Shown piece after piece: positions 8,059-16,689 of a stretch of DNA of 64,000 bases. A program made the position numbers and the translations under genes. Positions within the stretch are counted from its first letter, which is position 1; each line of letters begins with the position of its first letter. The notes under the pieces are model-generated. The model saw only the letters and a program-made list of their open reading frames with translations. It had not been told where the DNA came from and searched no databases. Origin of the DNA: Clostridia bacterium (lineage in GTDB: Bacteria; Bacillota; Clostridia; Christensenellales; Borkfalkiaceae); NCBI GenBank assembly GCA_017536205.1, contig JAFXHX010000003.1:1-64000 (forward strand). The letters are read 5' to 3'.

Positions 8059-9471
8059 TTAGTTTTTGCTTTGAATATATTCGTGGGTTGCTTTTGCTGC
8101 GATTTTACCTGCGCCCATTGCAGAAATTACCGTAGATGCGCCAGTAACTGCGTCACCACCGGCGTAAACACCGTCAAGTGAAGTTTTGCCGTTGTCGTTT
8201 ACGATAATTCCACCCCAACGGTTAACTTCAAGCCCTTTAGTCGTTTGTTTAATAAGTGGGTTAGGTGAAGTACCTATTGCCATAATTACAACGTTAGCGT
8301 CCATAGTAAACTCGCTACCTTTTATAACCACGGGGCGACGTCTGCCGTTTTCATCGGGGTCACTAAGTTCCATTTTAACGCATTTAATTTGCTTAACGAA
8401 ACCGTTTTTAGTATCGCGTGGGTCGCTAGGGTTAACGTAGCCTATAATTTCAACGGGGTTAGTTAAAAGGTTAAACTCTATGCCTTCTTCAATGGCGTTT
8501 TCAACTTCTTCTTTTCTTGCGGGAAGTTCGTTCATTGAACGGCGATAAACTATAGTAACCTTTTCTGCACCTAAACGGAGCGCCGTGCGAGCAGCGTCCA
8601 TAGCAACGTTACCGCCACCCACAACTACAACCTTTCCACCTTTCATAATAGGGGTTGCAGAGCCGTCTTTATAAGCCTTCATAAGGTTAGAACGGGTTAG
8701 GAATTCGTTAGCCGAATAAACGCCTTTAAGCGCTTCACCGGGAATATTCATAAAGTTTGGAAGACCTGCTCCCGAGCCTACGAAAACTGCCTCATAGCCG
8801 TCTTCAAAAAGTTCTTTTATTAAAACGGTTTTACCAACAACTGTGTTTCGCTCGAACTTAACGCCAAGCCTTTCAAGTTTTTCAACTTCGCTTTTTACTA
8901 TTCTTTTAGGAAGACGGAACTCGGGAATGCCATAGGTAAGAACACCGCCTTCTAGGTGGAAGGCTTCAAACACGGTAACGTCGTAGCCAAGTTTAATAAG
9001 GTCGCCTGCGTAAGTTAAGCCAGAAGGTCCAGAGCCAACTACTGCAACTTTATGCCCGTTTTTCTCGGGTAAAGTGCTTATTTCAACGCTTGCATTGTCT
9101 GCAACGTAGCGTTCAAGCCTACCTATTGCAACGGGTTCGCCCTTAATGCCCCTAACGCACTTTTGTTCGCATTGAGTTTCTTGTGGGCAAACTCTACCGC
9201 AAATAGCAGGGAGCGACGACGTTTTAGATATTATTGCGTAAGCGCCGTTTAAGTTGCCGTTTTTAATTTCGGTAATAAAACCGGGAATATCAATATTAAC
9301 GGGGCAACCTTTAACGCACACTGGATTTTTACAGTTTAAACAGCGAAGCGCTTCGCTATATGCCTGTTCCTTGGTATAGCCAAGTGCAACTTCATCAAAG
9401 TTTTTGCCACGCAAAACGGGGTCTTGCATAGGCATTTCGTTCTTTTTAAGGCTCATATTAAAGTTCGCCAT
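8059..9471 (-). CDS. nfnB: NfnB, large subunit of electron-bifurcating ferredoxin:NADP oxidoreductase
   Basis: 470-aa GltD/GltA-like flavoprotein. N-terminal Cys clusters (C-x2-C-x4-C-x3-C near 45-58 and C-x3-C-x5-C-x3-C near 92-107) bind two [4Fe-4S] centres. A FAD Rossmann motif (GSGPSGL) lies near 148 and an NAD(P) motif (GGGNVAMD) near 290. Paired with NfnA it couples reduced ferredoxin and NADH oxidation to NADP+ reduction by flavin-based bifurcation. The same fold serves as the glutamate synthase small subunit, but no gltB large subunit is nearby and NfnA is adjacent, so Nfn (SudA) is the better call. The ribosome site AGGTGA precedes the ATG; the gap to nfnA is 1 nt. Confidence 0.9.
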   Translation of the reverse strand: MANFNMSLKKNEMPMQDPVLRGKNFDEVALGYTKEQAYSEALRCLNCKNPVCVKGCPVNIDIPGFITEIKNGNLNGAYAIISKTSSLPAICGRVCPQETQCEQKCVRGIKGEPVAIGRLERYVADNASVEISTLPEKNGHKVAVVGSGPSGLTYAGDLIKLGYDVTVFEAFHLEGGVLTYGIPEFRLPKRIVKSEVEKLERLGVKFERNTVVGKTVLIKELFEDGYEAVFVGSGAGLPNFMNIPGEALKGVYSANEFLTRSNLMKAYKDGSATPIMKGGKVVVVGGGNVAMDAARTALRLGAEKVTIVYRRSMNELPARKEEVENAIEEGIEFNLLTNPVEIIGYVNPSDPRDTKNGFVKQIKCVKMELSDPDENGRRRPVVIKGSEFTMDANVVIMAIGTSPNPLIKQTTKGLEVNRWGGIIVNDNGKTSLDGVYAGGDAVTGASTVISAMGAGKIAAKATHEYIQSKN

Positions 9472-9472
9472 A

Positions 9473-10327
9473 TTATTTCACCTCGTGCTTAAAGAGATTG
9501 CAAGCGTCGCCGTAAGAGTGGTTTTCGAACTCACGGTACATACTGCTTCTTTGCATTGCCTCGTCAAAATCAACTTCATAGCCGTTAAAGTCGGGCCCGT
9601 CAACGCAGGCAAACTTGGTAATGCGCTCGCCGTTTCTTACAAGCGTTAAACGGCAACCACCGCACATACCCGTTCCGTCTATCATAACGGGGTTCATAGA
9701 AACTTCGCAGGGAATACCCGTAGGTCTTACTGCGTTAACAACGAACTTCATCATAATAAGTGGACCTATTGCAATAACTTTATCAAAGGTTTTGCCACCT
9801 GAAAACATTTCGTTTATAGGCATGCAAACGTTGCCTTGATTTCCGTAACTACCGTCGTCAGTCATAACGGTAAGACTATTTGAGCACGCTTTAAACTCGT
9901 CTTCTAAAATAACGAGGTCTTTATTTCTAAAACCTATAACGCTAGTAACGTTAGCGCCCATTTTATGAAGTTCTTGGGCAAGGGGGAGCGCAATAGCGCA
10001 ACCAACGCCACCACCAACTATTAAAACGTTTTTAAGCCCGTCAAGTTCGCTGGCGTTACCTAAAGGACCAACGAAGTCGTGAATAAAGTCGCCTTCTTCT
10101 TTATGTGAAAGTAAAAAGGTGGTTGCGCCAACCGTTTGGAAAATTATTCTAACGGTGCCTTGTTCACGGTTATAACCCGCAACGGTAAGGGGTATGCGCT
10201 CGCCTTCTTCATCAACGCGAAGAATAATAAATTGACCGGGTTTAGCCTTTTTAGCAACGCGTGGAGCGTAAACGTCCATAACCGTAACGGTAGGGTTAAG
10301 TGCTTTTTTGTAAACTATTTTAAACAT
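9473..10327 (-). CDS. nfnA: NfnA, FAD/[2Fe-2S] subunit of NADH-dependent ferredoxin:NADP oxidoreductase
   Basis: 284-aa ferredoxin-NADP reductase-fold protein (sulfide dehydrogenase/DHODH electron-transfer subunit family). It has the FAD-binding region at the N-terminus (R-I-P-L-T-V), an NAD-binding G-G-G-V-G-C motif in the middle, and a C-terminal [2Fe-2S] cysteine set (G-x-C-G-G-C and F-A-C-V-D-G). The start was placed at the ATG at 10327, six bases after AGGTGG. A GTG at 10336 would lie inside that ribosome site and is rejected. First gene of the nfnAB operon, divergent from the DegV-family gene. Confidence 0.9.
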   Translation of the reverse strand: MFKIVYKKALNPTVTVMDVYAPRVAKKAKPGQFIILRVDEEGERIPLTVAGYNREQGTVRIIFQTVGATTFLLSHKEEGDFIHDFVGPLGNASELDGLKNVLIVGGGVGCAIALPLAQELHKMGANVTSVIGFRNKDLVILEDEFKACSNSLTVMTDDGSYGNQGNVCMPINEMFSGGKTFDKVIAIGPLIMMKFVVNAVRPTGIPCEVSMNPVMIDGTGMCGGCRLTLVRNGERITKFACVDGPDFNGYEVDFDEAMQRSSMYREFENHSYGDACNLFKHEVK

Positions 10328-10356
10328 ATAGACCACCTAGTTGTTAATTCTTTAAC

Positions 10357-10386
10357 ATTGTAACATATTTTTGTATATTATTGCAA
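10357..10386 (-). promoter_or_regulatory. Promoter of nfnAB
   Basis: Reverse strand TTGCAA (10386-10381), 18-bp spacer, TACAAT (10362-10357). Confidence 0.55.
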
Positions 10387-10403
10387 CAAAACTAGTGCAA
10401 AAC

Positions 10404-10432
10404 TTGACAAAAGTTTATGCTTTTAGTAAAAT
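10404..10432 (+). promoter_or_regulatory. Sigma-A promoter of the degV-family gene
   Basis: TTGACA (10404-10409), 17-bp spacer, TAAAAT (10427-10432), followed by AAAGGAG and the ATG at 10470. Confidence 0.75.
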
Positions 10433-10469
10433 ACTTTTTGTATTATTGCCAAAATTAAAGGAGTTTACA

Positions 10470-11315
10470 ATGAGTATTGCAATTACGGCGGATAGCGTTA
10501 TAGACTTAACCCCCGAATTACTTGAAAAGTTTAATATTAAACTTATACCCATTTCAGTAATCGTGGGCGACGACGTGTATGACGACGGCGTTATTACAAC
10601 AGATGAAATCTTTGCTTACGTTAAAAAAACCGGTGTTTTACCTAAAACTAGCGCTTGTAACGAAACAAGATATAGTGAAAACTTTTCTAATCTTTTAAAG
10701 GAGTACGACGGGGTTATACATTTTTCGTTATCTTCGTTTATGAGCGCATCGCATATGAACGCCGTTAACGCTTCTAAACAGTTTGACGGCAAGGTTGAAG
10801 TAATTGACAGTATGTCGCTTTCAACGGGAACGGGCATACAGGCAATTTACGCAAGGGAACTTACTAAAACCGAAAGCGATATTCACGTTATTGCCGAAAA
10901 GGTTAGAAGTAGAGTTTCAAGCGTTCAAGCAAGTTTCGTTGTTGAAAGGCTTGACTTTTTACATAAGGGTGGCAGATGTTCTTCAGTTGCGCTTCTCGGC
11001 GCTAACCTTTTAAAAATACGCCCCCAAATCATTGTTAAAGACGGTAAGATGGGTAGCCATAAAAAATACCGTGGCGCAATGCCTTTAGTTGTTAAAAAAT
11101 ATTGTTACGACGTGCTTGAAGAGTTCAACACGCCAGATAAAAAAATATGTTTTATAACTTATAGTTCTGCAACCCCTGAAATGATAGAGTCTGCAAAACA
11201 AGTCGTAAGCGAAGCGGGCTTTGAAACGGTGTATATTACCCGTGCAGGCGGAACTATTTCTAGCCACTGTGGCGAGAACACGCTTGGCATTTTATATTAT
11301 AACGACGGTAAGTAA
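10470..11315 (+). CDS. DegV family fatty-acid-binding protein (FakB-like)
   Basis: 281-aa cytosolic DegV protein. The N-terminal D-S-V-I-D-L block, the central S-L-S-S/S-T-G segment and the conserved G-G-R-C-S-S-V-A-L-L-G-A region contact a bound fatty acid in family structures. DegV/FakB proteins present fatty acids to the FakA kinase for phosphorylation and phospholipid synthesis; no fakA is in this window, so the partner is inferred. The ATG at 10470 was preferred over an upstream in-frame start because AAAGGAG lies just before it and a consensus promoter overlaps the longer form. Confidence 0.88.
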   Translation: MSIAITADSVIDLTPELLEKFNIKLIPISVIVGDDVYDDGVITTDEIFAYVKKTGVLPKTSACNETRYSENFSNLLKEYDGVIHFSLSSFMSASHMNAVNASKQFDGKVEVIDSMSLSTGTGIQAIYARELTKTESDIHVIAEKVRSRVSSVQASFVVERLDFLHKGGRCSSVALLGANLLKIRPQIIVKDGKMGSHKKYRGAMPLVVKKYCYDVLEEFNTPDKKICFITYSSATPEMIESAKQVVSEAGFETVYITRAGGTISSHCGENTLGILYYNDGK

Positions 11316-11321
11316 TTTTTT

Positions 11322-11348
11322 AAAAGCGCAAGTGTTTTGCGCTTTTTG
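11322..11348 (+). terminator. Rho-independent terminator after degV
   Basis: AAAAGCGCA/TGCGCTTTT stem followed by T residues. Confidence 0.75.
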
Positions 11349-11353
11349 CATAT

Positions 11354-12187
11354 ATGGAAAAAATAGTTGTAAAAAGTGAATATTTTTGCATAGTTCAAAC
11401 GTTAACTTGCGGGCAAGTTTTTAGGTATAAGCCGTATAAAAAGGGTTATACCGTTTTTTCGGGCGATAAAATATGCTACGTTTATACCGAAAACGAAAAC
11501 ACCGTTATAGAAACGGAGTTTAAAGATTATTTTTATAACTATTTCGATTTAAACACCGATTATAAACGTATAGTAGATAGCGCATTCAGCGAAAACGTTG
11601 AAGTTTTAAAGGTTTCGGCTAAACTAGCAAAGGGAATAAGAATATTAAAGCAAAACCCCGAAGAAACACTTTTTTCGTTTATAATATCGCAAAACAACAA
11701 CATTAAAAGAATAACTTCTACCATCGAAAAAACGTGCGAAAAGGTGGGCAAAAAGTTAAACTCTCCGTTTGGCGAATATTACGCTTTTCCAACTGCAACC
11801 GAGTTTTTATCGCTTAAAGATGACGATTATAAAGCGCTTGGTTACGGCTATCGCGGGGCGTATATAAAAAATCTAGCAAACTTAATCGTAAACGGCTACT
11901 CGGTAACTAGTCTTAACAGTTTAACAACCCCTGAACTTAAACAAGAACTACTTAAACTTTACGGCGTTGGCGAAAAGGTTGCGCTTTGCGTTACGCTATT
12001 TGGTTTTTCGCGCACCGATAGTTTCCCCGTTGATACTTGGATTGAAAAGATTTACCGTGAAAATATGGGTGGAACGCTAAAAAGTCGCACCGAAATTACC
12101 AAGTTTTTTACTAGTAAGTTCGGCGCTTACGGTGGTTATTACCAGCAGTATTTGTTTTATTACAAGCGTTCGCTTGAAAAAAGATAA
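11354..12187 (+). CDS. ogg: 8-oxoguanine DNA glycosylase, OGG1/HhH-GPD type
   Basis: 277-aa base-excision repair enzyme that removes 8-oxoG from DNA and nicks the abasic site. The N-terminal OGG domain shows T-L-x-C-G-Q-x-F-R (17-24). The HhH-GPD core has the I-I-S-Q-N-N-N motif (110-116), the helix-hairpin-helix G-V-G-E-K with catalytic Lys208, and the downstream catalytic Asp227 (P-V-D-T-W). Clostridial Ogg enzymes of this bacterial OGG1 type are known. The ATG has no ribosome site and follows the degV terminator by a few bases, so expression may depend on read-through; the true start is less certain than the gene. Confidence 0.9.
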   Translation: MEKIVVKSEYFCIVQTLTCGQVFRYKPYKKGYTVFSGDKICYVYTENENTVIETEFKDYFYNYFDLNTDYKRIVDSAFSENVEVLKVSAKLAKGIRILKQNPEETLFSFIISQNNNIKRITSTIEKTCEKVGKKLNSPFGEYYAFPTATEFLSLKDDDYKALGYGYRGAYIKNLANLIVNGYSVTSLNSLTTPELKQELLKLYGVGEKVALCVTLFGFSRTDSFPVDTWIEKIYRENMGGTLKSRTEITKFFTSKFGAYGGYYQQYLFYYKRSLEKR

Positions 12188-12213
12188 AAGCAGTGCAAAA
12201 GCACTGCTTTTTT
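12187..12213. terminator. Bidirectional terminator between ogg and the HAD gene
   Basis: AAAGCAGTGC/GCACTGCTTT stem, 4-nt loop, with A-run and T-run flanks, located between two convergent genes. Confidence 0.85.
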
Positions 12214-12898
12214 ATTTGATAATATCTAAAACCTCTTCAATTTTACTAACTTCGTAAGTGGGAATAACTGAAGTTTGGTTTTGCTTGTTAAAAGCGTTAA
12301 TCCAAACGCTATCAAGCCCTGCTTGATTTGCACCCTTTATATCGCTACTTAAACTGTCGCCAACAACAACTGTGTTTTTATCAAAAGTAATACCGAAAAG
12401 TTTTTCGGCTCTCTTAAAAAAGTCAAGGCTTGGTTTAGAAGCGCCAACGCACTCTGAAATGCAAACGCCTTTAACGTAATTCATAAAGGGTTGACCAAAA
12501 AGCCTTCCGTCTTGCACCCTTTTAACGCCGTTAGTAATAATATAAATATCTTTTCCACGCTCGTAAAGCGTTTTAAGCGTTTGCTCGGCGCCGTTTAAAA
12601 GTTTTCTTCCCTTTGAAAGGTTAGATATATACCCTTCGTTAAACGCCTTTGGGTCTGCGCTAGAATTAAGATAATTAAGGTATCGTTCAAACCTTTTTAT
12701 AACTAACTCTTCACGGGTAACAAGCCCAAGTTCAAGTTCCTTCCAAAGCGCGTCGTTTATTTCGTGATAAACTTTATAATCGCTTTCACGGTAGGGAATA
12801 TCAAACTGCAAAGTGGTTAGTTTATGGGCGTTTTTTTCAGCGTGGCGAAAATCTAAAATAGTTTCGTCAAGGTCGATTAAAATAACGTTGTAACTCAT
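12212..12898 (-). CDS. yjjG: HAD-superfamily nucleotidase, YjjG-like
   Basis: 228-aa HAD hydrolase with nucleophile motif D9-x-D11-E-T, helical cap (about 20-85), motif II T/N near I-I-T-N-G, motif III Lys (A-S-K-P), and motif IV G-D-S-x-x-S-D. Sequence pattern and length fit the YjjG/YfnB group, which dephosphorylates non-canonical pyrimidine nucleotides; substrate specificity is inferred. Monocistronic. There is no ribosome site, and a good promoter ends exactly 6 nt before the ATG, so the mRNA is probably leaderless. Confidence 0.85.
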   Translation of the reverse strand: MSYNVILIDLDETILDFRHAEKNAHKLTTLQFDIPYRESDYKVYHEINDALWKELELGLVTREELVIKRFERYLNYLNSSADPKAFNEGYISNLSKGRKLLNGAEQTLKTLYERGKDIYIITNGVKRVQDGRLFGQPFMNYVKGVCISECVGASKPSLDFFKRAEKLFGITFDKNTVVVGDSLSSDIKGANQAGLDSVWINAFNKQNQTSVIPTYEVSKIEEVLDIIK

Positions 12899-12904
12899 AG
12901 CGCA

Positions 12905-12933
12905 ATTATAGCACTATTACTTTAAGTTTGCAA
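12905..12933 (-). promoter_or_regulatory. Promoter placed 6 nt before the HAD gene
   Basis: Reverse strand TTGCAA (12933-12928), 17-bp spacer, TATAAT (12910-12905), six bases, ATG at 12898. No Shine-Dalgarno is possible in this gap. Confidence 0.75.
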
Positions 12934-12936
12934 GCG

Positions 12937-14130
12937 TTAAATGTAATTATACGACGTAACTTTTATTTTAAACTCGGTGTTTTGAAAGACGTTTTCGCTT
13001 AATTTTTCGTACTCTTTATAGTGGTAGCGGTAAAGCATATTTTTAATGCCGAAAACGTCGGCGTTAACGCTTTTAACGTAACTAAAAAAGGTTTTAAGCG
13101 TTTCTTCAATATATTTACTTGCATCTTTTAGCGTTTTTTCGCTTAACTTTCCAAGCGTTGCAATTTCTTTCATACTTTCAGGAAAGTTACCGTCGTCAAC
13201 TTTAAGCCACACTTTTAGTTCGGCGTTAAGAACTGGCGTGCCGTTTTCTAGCGTTAAATTAACTTTGTTTTTAGATTTTCTAACGCTTATTAGCGCTAGC
13301 CCGTTTTCGTTAGATTTAGTAACGTTAAGCGAAAAATAGTCTTCGTTTGCGGGTTTATCAAGTAGGGAGAAGAAAAGGCACTCGTCGCCAGAAACTTTGC
13401 CAACCATATTTCCACCCGAAAATATAACTGCGCTAGTTGCATCGTAAACTACGGGGGTTGACTTGCCGTCGTCACCACCTTTACCCGATTGCGTTCCCAC
13501 CGACGACGCTTGCGACGTGTTATTGCCGTTATCTTCAGTTTCAATCATTTTAATAAGTGGCATATAGCCGTAAGACGCGTTTGAGTAATAGTTTTCTGAA
13601 AACTCTTTAACCGAAGTGGTTAAAATGGGGCTAGCGGTATTATAATCTCTAACGAATATTTTAGAAAGCGCAAAACTAGAAATGTTATCTAGTGGCGATA
13701 TAGAGTTTAAAACAGATTTAGCGCTTTCTTCACTAGCGCAAAGTATTGCCGAATCTTCTACCTTGTATGAGCGAATAAAAAAGTCTACCACGCTCATAAC
13801 GTTATCTTCAAAAACTGAACTTCCAAGTATTATAAGGTTGCAAAATGAAAGTTTTGGATACCAACCCGTTTCTTTGCCTATTCTATTAACGGCTTGGTAA
13901 AGCGTTTCGCCCTTTGCGTATATTACCGACTCGTTGCTTTTAGTTGACTGGTTGGTTGCTTCAGGCACGGCTATTTGAACGGTTACTTCGTAGCCCTCGT
14001 CAATTTTATCAACTCCAAGCGCAACTATAAGCGCAGTTTTTTCAACGTCTATAAGCAAAAAGTCTAGCGTTAAAAAGTTTATGAAAATTATTATAAAAAT
14101 TATAAAAAATATCTTTGCTCGTTTATACAT
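12937..14130 (-). CDS. gerAC: Ger(x)C family germinant receptor subunit C (non-lipidated variant)
   Basis: 397-aa C subunit of a GerA-type nutrient germinant receptor, acting at the outer face of the spore inner membrane. The N-terminal hydrophobic segment (about 7-30) is followed by the family block A-L-I-V-A-L-G-V-D-K near 33-42. In GerAC/GerBC proteins this block follows a lipobox Cys-Trp-Asp; here the aligned position reads D-F-L-L and no Cys occurs in the first ~100 residues, so lipidation seems lost and the helix is probably the anchor. A Gly/Ser/Asn-rich loop lies near residues 195-215. Ribosome site AGGGGG; abuts gerAB. Confidence 0.88.
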   Translation of the reverse strand: MYKRAKIFFIIFIIIFINFLTLDFLLIDVEKTALIVALGVDKIDEGYEVTVQIAVPEATNQSTKSNESVIYAKGETLYQAVNRIGKETGWYPKLSFCNLIILGSSVFEDNVMSVVDFFIRSYKVEDSAILCASEESAKSVLNSISPLDNISSFALSKIFVRDYNTASPILTTSVKEFSENYYSNASYGYMPLIKMIETEDNGNNTSQASSVGTQSGKGGDDGKSTPVVYDATSAVIFSGGNMVGKVSGDECLFFSLLDKPANEDYFSLNVTKSNENGLALISVRKSKNKVNLTLENGTPVLNAELKVWLKVDDGNFPESMKEIATLGKLSEKTLKDASKYIEETLKTFFSYVKSVNADVFGIKNMLYRYHYKEYEKLSENVFQNTEFKIKVTSYNYI

Positions 14131-15225
14131 TTAAGCCCCCTTTAACTGCCTTATAGGTCTAGTTTTAATTAAAGTTGCAATTAAAATTACAAGGGGAATT
14201 AAGTAGCATAAAACGCTATAAAAAACCCAAACGTAAGAAGTAAAAAACTCGGCTAGGGGGAATAGTTCGTTTTGGAAAAAATAACTTAATACACCTTGCG
14301 CTACGCATATAACAAGCGGAATAACAAACTGCTTTTTAAAGCTGAATATTTTAGTAAAACACAGCGATGAAATCATTAGCGGTAGGGTAAGCGAAAAAAC
14401 GCTTACAAGCGAAAAAAGTAGCGCTCCCATATAGTCAAGTCTTCCTATATTTGAAAGGGTTATTGAATATTTGCTCATTTTAAGTGGCGCAAAATACTGC
14501 CTTTCGGCAATAGTTCCAAACACTGCGTAAAAAACTACAATTAGTAGTACGGTCGTTACTGCGCTTGCCGTAAACGATATTGCCGTTTTTTTAAAAAGCC
14601 CTTTTTTGTTTTCAACAAACTCGTATAAAAACAGTAGAATAACTGGGTCGCCAAACCAAATTAAAGCGCTATGAGTTCCACTTAACAGTTTTTCACCCGT
14701 TGTGTAAAGTGGCAAAAGCCTTTGGTACTTTCCCGATGGAATTGAAAGCGAAAAAGTTATAATTAGTCCTAAAACAAACAGCCAAAAGGTAATTTCAACG
14801 CTCCTTGAAAATGAAGTGAAACCCTTTAAAATAATATAAAAAGCAACCAAATAAAAGGGCATAAAAGTAAGAAGAGTTGGTTGGCTTTCGTAAAAGGTTA
14901 GATTTATTGAGTTTTTTTGTTCAAGTATGGGAATTAACGCCTTTGAAAAAAAGTAAAGCCCGTAAATAAAATAAATAATGGTAGCCCCCACCTTTCCAAA
15001 TAGGGTGCAAAGTAGTTCGTAAAACCCCTTTGATTTCGAGCGTTTTATTATGGTTATTACAATAATTAAAAGCAAGAAGTCTATTATAAAGTTAAGTAGT
15101 ACTGCAAGTGGTGAACTTTCTGCCGAAGCCCCTGCAACTACTGCGGGCATTATATAAAACTTTGAAACCGAAAAGGTTACGAAAATTATAAAGCAAAGTT
15201 GTTTTAAACTAATTTTTTCAGTCAT
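14131..15225 (-). CDS. gerAB: GerAB/Spore_permease family germinant receptor subunit B
   Basis: 364-aa integral membrane protein with about ten hydrophobic helices, the normal layout of GerAB permease-like subunits (amino acid-polyamine transporter fold) that bind the nutrient germinant. The ribosome site AAGGAA lies inside the end of gerAA, and the frame overlaps gerAA by 8 nt, so the subunits are translationally coupled. The germinant cannot be predicted from sequence. Confidence 0.92.
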   Translation of the reverse strand: MTEKISLKQLCFIIFVTFSVSKFYIMPAVVAGASAESSPLAVLLNFIIDFLLLIIVITIIKRSKSKGFYELLCTLFGKVGATIIYFIYGLYFFSKALIPILEQKNSINLTFYESQPTLLTFMPFYLVAFYIILKGFTSFSRSVEITFWLFVLGLIITFSLSIPSGKYQRLLPLYTTGEKLLSGTHSALIWFGDPVILLFLYEFVENKKGLFKKTAISFTASAVTTVLLIVVFYAVFGTIAERQYFAPLKMSKYSITLSNIGRLDYMGALLFSLVSVFSLTLPLMISSLCFTKIFSFKKQFVIPLVICVAQGVLSYFFQNELFPLAEFFTSYVWVFYSVLCYLIPLVILIATLIKTRPIRQLKGA

Positions 15226-16654
15226 AAAAGCGTTTCCTTATTTTGTTATGGCTTTTTAAAAACTCGGGGCGCTTTGTCTGCTCGGCGTAAAAGTCCATAA
15301 TAATTCCGTCGCCAAGGTCGTTAAGATTAAGCGGTGCGTAAGGCGACAAGTAAGGCGCACCGAAAGAAGTGAAGTCGTTAAGGTAAGTTAATAGCCCTGC
15401 GCTTAATAAAATTATTCCGTAACCACCCATAAAACCTGCAACAGTTAAAAACATAAGCCTTAAAACGGAAAGCGTTTCGTTAAGGTCTGGAACGGCGTAA
15501 AAGCATATGCCAGATAGCGCAATTATCATAATAGTTGGCGTTGAAACCATACCTGCGTTAACTGCAGTTTCGCCAAGCACTAGCGCGCCAACAACGCTCA
15601 TTGCAATACCAACGTATCTGGGCATTCTAACGCTTGCCTCGTTAAGTATTTCAAATATTAAAAGGGTAACGAACATTTCAACGCTTGGCGATAACGGTAT
15701 TCCCTTAATACTTGAAACTATGGTTAATAAAAAGGAAAGGGGAATAAACTGCAAGTGAAACAGTTGTGCCGAAACGAAAAATGCGGGAAGAAGCACCGAT
15801 ATAATTACTGCAGTAACCCTTAAAACGCGCGAAAAGTTTGCCCTGTGCGTATTGATATAGTAGTCTTCACTGCTTTGAAAATCTTCTAGCATTATAAAGG
15901 GGGCAGTAAGGGCAATGGGCGAGCCGTCAACCAAAACGCCAACTCTACCTTCTAAAAGTTTCGCCACGAAAATGTCGGGCTTTTCGGTACTTCCAACTTG
16001 CTTAAACATTGAAGTTTTTCTGTTAGTTATGCACTTTATAACGTAAGAACTGTCTATTATTCCATCAACGTTTATTTTGCTTATTTTTTCTCGCAAGCCG
16101 TTAACAACGCTATCATTTGCAACGTTCGTTAAATACACAAGTTCAATTTGAGTTTGGCTTTGCTTTCCAACCGTTAACTTTTCAACCTTTAACTTTGGCG
16201 ATTTTAGCCTTTGCCTTACTAGACTTGTGTTAATTAAAATATTTTCTACAAACCCTTCTCTCGGCCCTTTTAAAACTGATGCGGTAGGTGGCTCGGCAAC
16301 TGCTCTAACAGAAGGCTTTTTAGTCGCAACCGTAAAGGCGCTACTAAATCCGTCTATTAAAATAACGGCGTCGCCTTCAACTATTTTTTTAGTGCAGTCT
16401 TTTATATAGTAAAGTTCCTTACACTCGGGTAGAGTTAGCGCTTTGGTTACGCTTTTAACGCTTGATAGGTTTTCAAGTAAATATAAAGGTTTAATAACTT
16501 GCTCGCCTAAAAGTTCTTTGTCGGTTAAACTTTCTAAATAAATAGCAAGTGCGCTTGTTCCGTTTACGTTAAACGAAAAGTAAATAACGTCTTGGCTATT
16601 TAACTCTTTATTCAAAAGCGATTTGTTGTTTTCAATATTTTTATCTAATTTCAT
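15218..16654 (-). CDS. gerAA: GerAA family germinant receptor subunit A
   Basis: 478-aa A subunit. The soluble N-terminal half (about 1-270) carries the family motif G-P-R-E-G-F-V-E-N near residue 132; the C-terminal part (about 275-440) has several membrane helices. First gene of gerAA-gerAB-gerAC. The upstream 34 bp hold a sigma-G-like promoter, consistent with forespore expression of ger operons. The ATG lies only 5 nt past the -10 element and has no ribosome site, so this mRNA too may be leaderless. There is no other Met in the first part of the frame. Confidence 0.93.
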   Translation of the reverse strand: MKLDKNIENNKSLLNKELNSQDVIYFSFNVNGTSALAIYLESLTDKELLGEQVIKPLYLLENLSSVKSVTKALTLPECKELYYIKDCTKKIVEGDAVILIDGFSSAFTVATKKPSVRAVAEPPTASVLKGPREGFVENILINTSLVRQRLKSPKLKVEKLTVGKQSQTQIELVYLTNVANDSVVNGLREKISKINVDGIIDSSYVIKCITNRKTSMFKQVGSTEKPDIFVAKLLEGRVGVLVDGSPIALTAPFIMLEDFQSSEDYYINTHRANFSRVLRVTAVIISVLLPAFFVSAQLFHLQFIPLSFLLTIVSSIKGIPLSPSVEMFVTLLIFEILNEASVRMPRYVGIAMSVVGALVLGETAVNAGMVSTPTIMIIALSGICFYAVPDLNETLSVLRLMFLTVAGFMGGYGIILLSAGLLTYLNDFTSFGAPYLSPYAPLNLNDLGDGIIMDFYAEQTKRPEFLKSHNKIRKRFYD

Positions 16655-16659
16655 AAAGT

Positions 16660-16689
16660 TAATATTGCCAAATACAGTTTATTTATTCA
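16660..16689 (-). promoter_or_regulatory. Sigma-G-like promoter of the gerA operon
   Basis: Reverse strand TGAATA (16689-16684), 17-bp spacer, AATATTA (16666-16660). The -35 matches the sigma-G consensus; the -10 matches CATNMTA at 5 of 7 positions. It is squeezed between the upstream gene's terminator and gerAA, so the gerAA promoter must lie here. Confidence 0.5.

Noticed and set aside
8059-9471. Glutamate synthase small subunit (gltD)
   Set aside because: No gltB large subunit is nearby, and the adjacent ferredoxin-NADP-reductase-like gene defines an NfnAB pair.
10328-10336. GTG at 10336 as start of nfnA
   Set aside because: It falls within the AGGTGG Shine-Dalgarno of the ATG at 10327.
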